Shown one piece after another: positions 10,307 to 20,166 of a stretch of 39,393 bases of DNA. The DNA is from Plantago elongata. Taxonomy: Eukaryota > Streptophyta > Magnoliopsida > Lamiales > Plantaginaceae. The notes beneath the pieces are model-generated. The model was not told the origin of the DNA, did no database searches, and worked only from the letters and a program-made list of their open reading frames with translations. The stretch spans positions 1-39,393 of the forward strand of contig JAYMSP010000892.1 of the NCBI GenBank assembly GCA_036897095.1. Direction: 5' to 3'. The translations under genes and the position numbers were made by a program. The stretch's first letter is position 1. Each line of letters starts with the position of its first letter.

Positions 10307-11240
10307 TAGCAATTTAGTAATTTTGTATAGGTGTAATCTCTAAAGTTTAGATAAGAGAGTACGAAGATTGAGAATACCACTTAAACTAACGATGTGTATT
10401 TTCTTTTTTAGGAAATATATTCATAAAAACTTAAAATATAAATCATATTATGATGGATGACTAATCGAAAAGTATTTCGGTGTTCGTCTATGAGTGAGAT
10501 AAAGTGCTCGCGATAACTTGTCAACATATCATACACAGAGCAGTTCATGAAAATTAAACATCACAATACACAACTCGGCTCGTTTAACATTATTCGTAGT
10601 TTCATAATATAAATCATATTATAATGGATGACCAATTGAAAAGTATTTCGGTGTTCGTCTATGAGTGAAGTGCTCACGATAACTTGTGCCGATACAATAC
10701 GATCAACATATCATACACAAAGCAGTTCATGAAAATTAAACATCATAATATACGATTCTGCTCATTTAACATTATTCGTAGTTTCATACTTATCAAACAC
10801 CATAGATATTATACATATGTTCGAACTTAGTAACATAATCGTATTGTAATTTTCTCGCCACTACATAGGCCAACTAGGCTTATAGAGCCGTTCTGAACCA
10901 TGTCCAGGTGGGGCTTTTAGCAATTTTAGTAATTTTGTATATATGTAATGTCTAAAGTTTTAGATTGGAATGTAAAGAGATTAAGAACTCTCCTGAAACT
11001 AACAATGTGTATTCTCTTTTCTAGGGAATATATTCATAAAAACGTGATTATCCATGAGTAATGTTAGAATGGGTAACGAATGGAGAAATATCTCGATGCT
11101 CAACTATAAATTAGATAAAGTGTGCACGAAATAACTTGCATCAATACAATACGATCAACATATTACACATTAAATGACCCATAAACAATCGAATATAACA
11201 ATACATAGCTCGGCTTGTTTAACATCGTTTGTATTTACTC
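10307..11240 (+). repeat. Array of three degenerate LTR-like repeats with 5S rRNA-like core
   Basis: Copy 1 (10307-10608) and copy 3 (about 10913-11235) share a unit of about 310 bp, from tagtaattttgtat through the cggct(c/t)gtttaacat landmark. Copy 2 (10609-10797) is a tandem duplication of the right half of copy 1. Each unit contains a core like gatggatgac...aaaagtatttcgg (10451-10480, 10625-10655, 11068-11096). That core aligns with the 3' half of plant 5S rRNA (gatgggtgacc, gggaagt, ctcg). Copy 3 also retains cgtgattatc and gagtaat, matching the A-box and intermediate-element side of the 5S promoter. The likely origin is a Cassandra-like LTR family. There are no coding frames. Confidence 0.55.
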
Positions 11241-11899
11241 TTCTACTCCATTGATGAAGAAAACTAAAAAGAAATTAAAGTTGAAAGTATGTTAAATGAA
11301 TGTTTTTATTAAATCGTATTTATAACAAAATTATACATTAAATGAACAAAATATGTTGTCTTCAAATGGTAGTTACGTCATCCTTTCATTCTAAAGACTT
11401 ATTCAATTCTCCACTCCTACATTTTTTATTAAAGTCATCAAAACGGCCTATGTCCGCTTAAACTGCACGAGCGGTTCAATAAAACCAACCAGTTTCGACA
11501 GTTCACTCCGGTCTAATTCATATGCGGTTTATAATGTCCAACCAACTCGGAATCCTTCAAAATTCTGGTCGGGAACAGTTGAACCGGCCGGTTTGTTCAT
11601 GTTTTTAATACACAGGATCCAGGTGGGGCTTTTGTGGGAGCCTCTCACCCCTGGCCAAATGGATCGAAAGCTTTTCTTCCATCCGCGAGGCTTAATCGTT
11701 TTAAAGGAAATCTAATATTTAATTTTAAATTACCATGGAATTAAAAATGTATAATTACGTTGTACGTCTATATTCGAAAAGGTAACTTGCTAGATATTAA
11801 CATCTTTCAGATTTTTTATAATTTGTGTTAATTTAATGGACACAAATTCAACATTGATAATATTCAATTAATATCATTTCTTTTTAGCATGCAATACAA
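11241..11899. other. AT-rich intergenic region, nothing recognised
   Basis: No gene supported. The stretch 11440-11690 is GC-richer (accggccggtttgttc) and may be a repeat fragment, but I cannot name it. Confidence 0.35.
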
Positions 11900-12201
11900 A
11901 GAAAGCCTTTTCAGTTAGAGATAATACATTGGTAAATACATTTAAATTGTAACTTAATTAACACAAAACCAAGTTTAGTTAGGATTTTTCTACGGTGAAA
12001 TAGAAGTCGTACATAGTCAAAATGAGATAGTAGTCGTACATTACAGTCGAAGAAAGCCTTTTCAGTTAAAGATAAGACATTGGTAAATACATTTAAATTG
12101 TAACTTAATTAACACAAAATCAAGCTTAGTTAGGATTTTTCTACGGTGAAATAGAAGTTGTACATAGTCAAAATGAGATAGTAGTCGTACATTACAGTAT
12201 T
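11900..12201. repeat. Tandem duplication, 151-bp period
   Basis: The block starting gaaagccttttcagtta at 11901 recurs at 12052 and stays aligned through gtagtcgtacattacagt. Only about half a dozen differences separate the two copies, so the duplication is recent. There is no coding potential. Confidence 0.85.
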
Positions 12202-13190
12202 TACCAAATATACCCTTTAGTTTCTTATTTCGTTCTTAATTTATAATTCTATTTATAAAATACATAATTATTAAAAAAATTAGTAATTCTTCTTATAATT
12301 ATAATTTGAAATAAATATTAATTTACCATTATACCCTTTTATTAAAAAAAGTAAAGTATTTTTAGTAGCAACCATGGCCGGACTCCGGCCGCCACCGTCG
12401 GACCTCCGGTCATCGTAATTTAATTATAAAAATTTAATGTTGTGACTTACAAAAATTGAACGCACCATCTTATGAATTCAAAACCCAATATACAGACCAT
12501 TAGACTACAAGTACTAACATGTCTTCACGTTAAATATAAACATATATGATACATCCTTAACCAAACCAACAAAAAGAGAAAATTCATAAATATCCAAATA
12601 ATAGCACATGTTTTCGTTTATTATCCAAGAAGTATTGTTTAGCATTGATTGTTTTGTTCTTTTTTATTTCTTTAGATTATTAGTGCAACTAACAAAAAGA
12701 TATTGTTTTTTCTCGATGGATATCATCAGTCGAATTTTCAAATTTTGTTAAAAAGTTTGTCAAGATATTGCAGAGTTATTTGTGTTCAAAATTGATTATG
12801 GTTTACGGATGAAAGTAAGTTGGAGAGTTCATAAGAAACTAATAGAGTATATGTATATGAAAGACTCTTGTGGAAACATTAGCTAATATTAGAGTATATT
12901 TTACACAATCTAATTTACATCATTTTTAATATTTTCATATGAACATGAGTACCCATTCAAAACTAATCACAAAGAGGTACAATAACTAAATGAAAAAAGT
13001 AGGTTACTCTCAACAAATCAAAAGTAGGAAGAACAAATGGGGAACATGGTCTACAATCTCAAGCGTTACAAGACATCTCATATTAATTTATCCGCTTAAC
13101 TACCGACATAGTTACAACTTCATAGGTTGTTTGTCCAGTTTTGCAATTTTATTCTTCAAATTATTTGAAGTGTAATACATACCGTACACG
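12202..13190. other. AT-rich spacer with one GC-rich islet
   Basis: No gene supported. 12373-12415 is a short GC-rich patch (ggccggactccggccg) with palindromic CCGG units in an AT-rich setting, perhaps a transposon remnant. The minus strand near 12470-12530 has weak tRNA-like boxes (see rejected items). Confidence 0.35.
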
Positions 13191-13193
13191 TCA

Positions 13194-13268
13194 CACACAC
13201 ACACACCACACATATATGGGATAATTACAAAACCTAGAGTTTTATATATATATATATATATATATAAT
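13194..13268. repeat. (AC)n and (TA)n microsatellites
   Basis: An ac run around 13194-13206 is followed by an uninterrupted ta run of about 25 bases around 13240-13265. Confidence 0.8.
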
Positions 13269-13494
13269 TATTTTTTTGTAATTGAGTTTTTATAAATGTA
13301 ATTTCCTTTAAATATTTTATGAAATTTTTATAGCGAGTTTAATCCTAACTAGAGTTTTATATTAAAATATTTTATATATTTGAAAGTTACAATAATTTAT
13401 ACTAATTTTATAAAATATTTATACGTCATCAATTGATCAATCAAGTTGAAATGGTAAGTGTGTATGTTAGTTATATGCATAAATAAAAAATAAT

Positions 13495-13800
13495 TAAATA
13501 ATATTTTGACTAGTGTTGTTTTTCGAGTTGAGTATTGTGAAACTTGACTCGAGTTCGAGCTTGACTTGTTAACTAAACGAGTAAAAAAAATGGGTTTGAG
13601 CTCGAGTAACATGTAACGAGCTAGACTAGAACTAGAAAAAGAATTTGAGCATTAACGAGCCTTATCGAGCTTTAATGAGTCTTATCTATAAAATATCAAA
13701 TATATGTATAAAATAAAATTTTATTAATATAATTACTTCTAACGAGCTCGACTCGATAACAAAACAAGTATGAATTCAGACTCGACTCACATAACACCAC
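13495..13800. repeat. gagctcga-rich dispersed repeat fragment
   Basis: The short words ctcgag, gagctcg, acgagc and cgagctt recur many times (13525-13575, 13595-13680, 13740-13795). I recognise this pattern from non-coding plant repeats. There is no open frame of note. The element's ends are not visible. Confidence 0.4.
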
Positions 13801-13866
13801 TTATTTTTACATTATAATTATGCATTTTGCCACCAAGGTATATCGTATACACAATTAAGTATAGGT

Positions 13867-14222
13867 TAATGATTGTAGTTTTCTAATGTTGGAATTGACA
13901 TAATGGGAAACAATGAAAAACGTTAATTTCAAGAGAACAAATCATAGATTGAACATGTAGGATGGTATAATTATAATTCCACGATATTCATAGGGTAAAA
14001 GGTAAGGAATAAGTTAAAATTAAAATAAAAAAATTAAGTAGACGCTAATGGTTCTAGTTTTGTAACTTTGGAATTGAGAAAATGAGAAACAAGGAAAAAA
14101 CATTTTAAAAAAATTATAGATGGTAAATGTAGGAGGGTATAATTATAATTTTACAATATTTATAAGGTAATAGGTAACTAAACGGTAAGGAATAAATAAA
14201 TTAAAATATAAATATAAATGGA
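13867..14222. repeat. Diverged tandem duplication, about 179-bp period
   Basis: The unit starting taatg(a/g)tt(g/c)tagtttt at 13867 recurs at 14046. Shared landmarks are ggaattga, tgtagga.ggtataattataatt and taaggaata. Identity is roughly three quarters, with small indels, so it is an older duplication than the 151-bp one at 11900. Confidence 0.65.
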
Positions 14223-14237
14223 CACCATGGCGAATCT

Positions 14238-14394
14238 AGGGGTTGTTTGGGAAACAATTGTAATCGGTCCATTTGGTTCGATGAACAGTGATTTGACCTA
14301 AAATACACTTCAAATACCCTCATTTCAATCCCATTCCAAACACAATTTCACCAAAATCCATCAAATGCACATTCAAATTCTATACCAATCAGCC
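14238..14394. mobile_element. Second copy of the 156-bp hAT-like MITE (inverted)
   Basis: This is the reverse complement of the copy at 880-1035. Shared words include tcgatgaacagtgatttgacc, with ccaaacacaattt and ccaaaatccatc further on. It runs from ggggttgtttgg to ccaatcagcc. I see no clear target duplication here. Confidence 0.55.
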
Positions 14395-14462
14395 CATATC
14401 ATTTGATCTCCAGCTCAATAACTCCAATCAATTGCCACTAGAACAAGACTTTGAATTGCTTA

Positions 14463-14523
14463 GACCATCTCCAATGGTGACAACGCGGCGTCACACCCCC
14501 GATGGGGGTGCCATGGCACCCCG
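14463..14523. other. Palindrome-rich GC patch
   Basis: Three nested inverted repeats occur within 61 bp: tgac...gtca (14478-14493), ccccc gat ggggg (14496-14508), and the perfect 18-bp palindrome ggggtgccatggcacccc (14505-14522). It starts with accatctccaatgg, a word often seen at plant MITE ends, so it may be a transposon terminus. Confidence 0.45.
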
Positions 14524-16520
14524 TTGGGCGCAGGCTTAGCTTGCTCAGTACCGAACTTAACTTTATCTTTGATGGAGATGTAAGTATATTACAAACCAAT
14601 CCTTGTCCAAACTCAAATTCTCAACTTAAAGTCCATTTAATTTCTGCAATCTTTCAATTCAGTCTCTGCATATCGAAAAAGTTTTGTATCCCCGAAATTC
14701 TCAAATCCAAATCCATATAAAGATTAGACCTACTTCCTAATACCTTCCTCTATCCAATTCGCACCAGATTTGGCCTCCAAATCCATCGAATAAACAAGAA
14801 TTTTCGAAACCCATTTGAAAATCAAACAACAATTTCGGCCCTTTGTTTCCTTTAGTTTTAGAACAATATCACACCAATAATCCGTTGTAGTCTGATTACC
14901 TAGATCGAGAAGAGGTGGTCTGATGGTGGTGCCGTCGTTTGCCGGTGGTGGTGCCATTCACGTTAACTTTTTCTTCCCCATCTTAAATATGTCCAAATGA
15001 ATTATTTTTATTTATTATTATAATTATTATTTTATTTTATTTTTATATAGATATTGATATTCTTAAATTTAAAATATACATTATATATGAAGAGTACAAA
15101 TAATAATTAGCTAGTACGACTAATTTTGAGTTGTCGTACATAGAAAGAGTAGATGTACATTAAATTAATGGTTAAAATTAGATCTTAACAATAATACGAT
15201 TACTATCTCATTTTAATAAAAGTAGTATTATGATAATTTTCTCACCCAGAAACTCCTAACTAGTTATAGAAGACGTAATCAATTGAACCCACCAAATTAC
15301 ACAAGGTGCTAATCATGAAATCCGTGATGCTGAATGTTTGTGTACGATATCATTAAGAATTTAGTAAATTATTATTTTCAATTAATAAAATGGAATATTA
15401 TAGTCTTAGAATGGGTCAATTGTTGTGTTGTGTTGTGTTGTGATATCAGACCAGAGTTCGTGCTTCCCAATTACAAATGACATGGATTTTTCAATAATGT
15501 TAACGAGTTCATTACGTCAATCCGGGAAATAAGGCTGACTTTTAATCCCCAAATCACAGGGTACAGCCAAATTCGGCTAGGGGAAAAAACTTCCAAGTTC
15601 GTTTACAAATGAATACCATAATAAATGCAATTCTGGATTATTTCAGGAAAAGAACCCTTCCTCTAAAAGTTATGTGTATATCTAATAAATTTATCATGGT
15701 GAATTTATAACATTTTTAAGGGGATTTTATTAATGAAATTTAAGGAAATACATCGAGTATAATAATAGTGTATATTTAACCATGGCAATTCACATCTCTA
15801 ACATTCATTTATGATTCTAATTAAGATTTTTGTTAGATACTGTTCTCTTAATCTCATTCAATTTCATTAAAAGTAAAATATCTTTCATTTTTTATACTCT
15901 ACTAAAATAAAACAATTTTTATTTATGAAAATAATTTTCACAATACAAATCATATATAACCAAATATTATTGGGCCTAAATGTACTTTTTCATCTGAAAC
16001 TAATTCTTAATTATATATTATATATATGTTTTAAAATAATATATAAAATTAAATTCTTTCATTATTAACGAAAAGGGGAGAGTACATGTTAATACGGAGA
16101 TGAATTGAATTTTGCTAATTTAAATTGTATAACAAACCGTCCTGAAATGACTAACACAAAGTTACTGTGGGCCCTTCATTTTGTATTACCAAGATGGAGA
16201 AGGTTTCTATATCCAAGATGGAGAAGGTTGCAGATAAACAATAAAGATGAGGAGGAGGAGCACTCAGCACTTGATATATAAGTTGGGGAAGGTTCACTTA
16301 ATTTTCATATCATCTTTTGGAAGTTGAGTTTTAGTTTTATGTATACACTTTGTGGGGACAAATGGGCCGTTTCTTTCTTTTCCTTGGTTGGACATACAAC
16401 TTGACTGATAACCTTCAATGTAGTTCTCAGAATTCCGTTTGTTTACTCATACCGATTGAGGATGAAACTTATACATACAGAAACCACGATACGGTAGTAA
16501 TAAGTAATTAGAGTGTTTAT
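14524..16520. other. AT-rich intergenic region
   Basis: No gene supported. A pentanucleotide run (tgttg)n occupies about 15420-15442. A 17-bp direct repeat (ccaagatggagaaggtt) occurs at about 16189 and 16214. The open frames at 14502-14720 and 14730-14957 give no recognisable protein. Confidence 0.4.
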
Positions 16521-16523
16521 ATT

Positions 16524-16778
16524 ATACTCCATTTATTCCGACCTCATATTTCTGTGTTATTTTTTCAGTTAATTCTTATCAATTCAACTTCGAATTACTC
16601 TTAAACTATAATAATTAAATATTTAATAAAAATATATTATCAAATCTTACACTTTAAATTTTTATTATATAATTTTATTAAATTTTTTACATATAGTTGA
16701 GGAGATATTTGAAGTAAAAAGTGATAATGTTTGACCTGAAAAAGTTAATTGAAAAATGGAATCGGAATAGATCATATG
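16524..16778. mobile_element. Degenerate MITE candidate
   Basis: The left end reads atttattccgac...ttttttcag. The complement of the right end reads atctattccgat...ctttttcag in the same order. This gives about 40 bp of imperfect inverted repeat around an AT-rich core with no coding potential. Confidence 0.4.
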
Positions 16779-16950
16779 AGATGAATGCCGGCCTGGTTAA
16801 GCATAAATTAGGTAACCATGGTGCATGGTTAAGCGCGTAGGTCCACTGTACATTGACCTCTCTGAGTTGTTGAATGGCCCTCATCTTTGACCCTCTGAAA
16901 CCAATCCGACGGCTCAAAAATATATTCTGGTTCAAATACTAGTATTATAT

Positions 16951-17189
16951 TACTCCCATCATAATTTGAAATTATAACTTTTTATTTTAAGTTGTTTCAA
17001 TTTACAAGTATTATATTTTTTAAATAGAAAATGTCTCTCATATTTTATATATTATCTCTTATACTTTATTCACTACTTCTTCTACTTTATCAAATTATAT
17101 TTATAATTTATTATCTTTTTTTTATTTTATTATTATTTTTAAATTTATATCCGATTCGGTGAAAATTTTAAATTGAGATGGATGGAGTA
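16951..17189. mobile_element. Stowaway/Mariner-like MITE, about 240 bp
   Basis: The ends are tactcccatc and gatggatggagta (complement tactccatccatc), the typical tactccctccgtcc-like Stowaway terminus, and ta lies beside each end. The AT-rich interior has no ORF. Confidence 0.6.
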
Positions 17190-17420
17190 TTACACACTAG
17201 AGTACTGCAGAAATGTGGACGGCAATTGAATAGGAATTTGTTTATATATGTGTCCATGGTTTCATCATCTCATACTTTCCTTCTCTCCTTTTGTCTTCTT
17301 AATTATTGTTAATAGCATGCTTTAATAATATACTCCCGGTCCCATTACTATCAAATAATAACATCACAAGGTTTAACTTACTTTTTAAACTAGATTACGG
17401 AAAACGATACTCTTAATATG

Positions 17421-17719
17421 TGTATGATTATTTGGTATAAAATTGTAGTTGAATTCGTTTGAATATTGAATAATTAATGAATACTAATACTAAATTATAG
17501 TTGAGTTGTTTAAACTAATGGTTGATATAAAATATTAATTGTAAAGTATATTGTAGGTTGAAAATTGAGTGATAATTGAACTGTGATTGAATTTAATGAG
17601 AATTGAGTTGTAATTTAATCCTGATAAAATAAATAAATACCCTACTCAAATAGCATTCCAAACACAAATTGAACTCATCTCAATTTCAATCGAATTATAA
17701 TTCTTAACCAAACAAGCAC
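17421..17719. mobile_element. AT-rich MITE candidate, about 300 bp
   Basis: The right end ccaaacaagcac and its inner sequence, read on the minus strand (gtgcttgtttggttaagaat), resemble the left end (gtatgattatttggtataaa) over roughly 40 bp. Many small ttgagttg and attgaat words fill the inside. No target duplication was confirmed. Confidence 0.35.
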
Positions 17720-17799
17720 TTTTTTTGAAAATTCATGCATAAGAATTCAATAATTACACGTAATTACTGTGATACAGTAGATTGTTGTAAAAAATTTTG

Positions 17800-18240
17800 C
17801 AAAGGATACTAGTTCGTGTACGGGTGGACACAAACCTCAAGGAAAGGACATGTGGAAGGGATATGTGATGGCATATTTAGAGTCATTATATTATCCGAAT
17901 TGTTCAATGAGTAACCGTGTTACTTCAATGGGCCTCGGAATTTCAAGTTATCCATAGAGCTTAAAGAGATTGGAACGTTATTCATACAAACAAGGTGCAC
18001 CTTTTTTTCGGGAATCCACCTAGAAGAAAGTTAAGCGTGTTTGGTCTGGAGCAATCCTAGGATGTGTGACCAACTGAGAAGTTTCTCGGTTCATGCACGA
18101 GTCAGGCCAAAATACATGGAAAAGGAATTGTGTTGGTATATAGTGGGACCAACATATAACCCCCGGAGAGATGTCTATGAGTAACTCCGTCATCCCAAAG
18201 GGTTGGGGCTCGGCCTGTAAGGGGTAGGGTGGTTACATAT
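17800..18240 (+). mobile_element. LTR relic with embedded 5S rRNA-like sequence
   Basis: 18028-18090 aligns with the 3' two thirds of plant 5S rRNA. aagttaagcgtgtttgg matches the A-box side, ctaggatgtgtgacc the C-box, and gagaagtttctcgg the region after it. The flanks (cgggaatccacctagaagaa before; ccaacatataacccccgg and gagtaactccgtc after) belong to LTR families in which I recall this 5S-like block, such as Cassandra TRIMs. It ends near gggtagggtggttaca at about 18237, a plausible LTR edge. No clear primer-binding site follows. It shares downstream words (tgtgttgg, ccaacatat) with the repeats at 10307-11240. Confidence 0.6.
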
Positions 18241-18590
18241 TCACTTCTATTTTATGACGGGAATTGCTTTTGTTGTGTTGTTAAATCACAATGAATATTA
18301 CGTTGGAGAAAAGATAAAAGAATGGAGAAAATATGAGAAATAAATAATAAAATAAAAGAAATAGTAATTTTAGGTGGGGTTGTTTTAGTTAGGTGCCGGT
18401 ATAAATACAAATTGAAATAACATTAGTCATACAAATTAATTACTATTATTAATTCATGTGTTGTTTAGTTGAAATTTGACCTAAACTAATGAGTAAGTCT
18501 CATTTAAAATAGTTTTGATTGTATTGAATAACTTTTGATAGTAGCCTGTTAAAAAATTAGATATATTTAAATATTATTTTAATTGGGACA
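18241..18590. other. AT-rich spacer upstream of the RING gene promoter
   Basis: No gene or clear repeat. A hairpin-capable inverted repeat lies just beyond it, at 18592-18622 (agagctga / tcagctct). Confidence 0.35.
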
Positions 18591-18659
18591 AGAGCTGAGG
18601 ACACAATTTTCAGCTCTAAAGTTAGGAAATAGCTAAGTGGACCAATAAAGAATAATAGA

Positions 18660-20150
18660 AGCTTATAATATTGAGTTGAACAAGAAGTAGAGAAGAGTTA
18701 GTTCCCCAATTAACCTCGGATCTTCAACATCCTTCTTCTTCTTCATCTCTTTCTTGTATTTCTTCTATTCATTCTATCTATCAACTTTAAAAGTCACACA
18801 CAGAGACACATACACTATTTTCGAACCCAAGTTTAACAGCACACCACGTCTCTCTCTCTCTCTCTCTTAAAAAAGCTCAACCCTTTGTCTCTCGTATCGC
18901 GTATTACTTGGAACAACTTCTCTTTCTGTTGAAACTTGAACCAACCCAAATATCATCATCATCATCATCATCAACCAAGGTTAGTTAGCTAGCTAGCTAG
19001 GTATCTCATATCATGTAAAACAAACTTTCAACCCTCTTTCACCTGTTATTATTCTTATCTGGGTTCTCTCTTTCTTCTCTTCTTGATTATCATCGATTGT
19101 GTTTTCTTTTATCTGATTGGAAAAAAATCGATTCTTGTATGTTCTTTAATTTGTTTTCGTCTTAACATAAAGGTTGGTGAAAAGTATTGTCTGTTTAATA
19201 AGTTATATGTATTGAGTTTGAGCCCCTTTGTTTCAAGTTTCAATTTTGACTTTCTTTTGCTTTTCTTACCCTATTTGTGTTTGTTTCTTGTTTAAGAGAA
19301 TTGAGTTGAGTTAACTTAAGTCATCTTTGCTTCAACTTTGTCTTGTGGTGGTGACTTCATTCTGATAAAGTTAACTTCTTTAAGGATACAAAGTGTAAAA
19401 CAATCAATTAGGATATTGTGGAATTTTGTCTCTTGAAGCTATAAGGAAAATTGCCCACCATTTAAGGAGCTTTGCATGTTACAGAGAAAAAGCTATCTTT
19501 CAGCTTCATAACAGGACCCTCTCTTTTCTTTTTGCCTTTTCTTCCTTGGTTTTTGATGATGTCCAATTATATAGCATAGCATAACAAGATGGTCCCTATG
19601 CTTTAGGTAAGCTGCATGTTAAATAATTAGGCACTTTTTTCAATCCTACAATATATATGTGTTCAGGGGAAGTTTTGTAAATTATAGGAAAATCATGTCG
19701 CATTAGTATAAATAAGGTGAGTGTACCATATGTTTGGGGTGGGAGTGAAAAGATAGGATAATCTCGACTTGTACAAAAATTTGGCTTTCTGATACGTTAG
19801 CTTCCTAGGAACCTACTGCTGAGGACTTGCTTCTGTTTGAGTATGCGTGATTTCATATCCTGATGCTGGTGATTGTTCCGTATTTAGCCTTGGTACTGGA
19901 AAGCTCATGTGTTTATATAATGAAAAGGCTAAATGACAGGTTTGGCACTAGATGTTTCATGTTGCATTAGATATTTTGTGAATGATTTGTGTGCATTGCT
20001 GTATTTTGTATCTGTATCATCTGTGATTCACTTTCCTCTCCGTGAACTGAGGTTAATTCGACATGTTCTTTGATTAGTCAATTTGTTCGTGAAAAGGTTG
20101 TAATGCACATGTGATTCCTTCTGTCTAAAGATTTTGTTGTTCCTGGTCAG
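18660..20150 (+). promoter_or_regulatory. RING-H2 gene core promoter, 5'UTR exon and leader intron
   Basis: A TATA-like cttataatatt sits at 18662-18672, so transcription would start near 18695-18705. The leader exon is pyrimidine-rich, with (TC)n at about 18847-18867 and (ATC)n at about 18953-18972. It ends at 18979 with the donor ccaag|gttagt. The acceptor cctggtcag ends at 20150, which gives a 1171-bp leader intron. The second leader piece is 16 bases before the ATG at 20167. No ATG was seen in the exonic leader. Confidence 0.55.
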
Positions 20151-20166
20151 GATTTGACGCCTATTG

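Noticed and set aside
10440..10800. CRISPR-like array
   Set aside because: The repeats are long, contiguous and diverged, with no regular short spacers, in a plant nuclear context.
10307..11240. Real 5S rRNA genes
   Set aside because: Similarity covers only part of 5S and is too degraded for a functional gene. The surroundings repeat as LTR-like units, not as 5S spacer arrays.
12455..12540. Minus-strand tRNA-like SINE head (tagtctaatggtc, gggttttgaattc)
   Set aside because: The box spacing is only about 30 bp and the B box is poor. It may be an old SINE trace, but I cannot support it.
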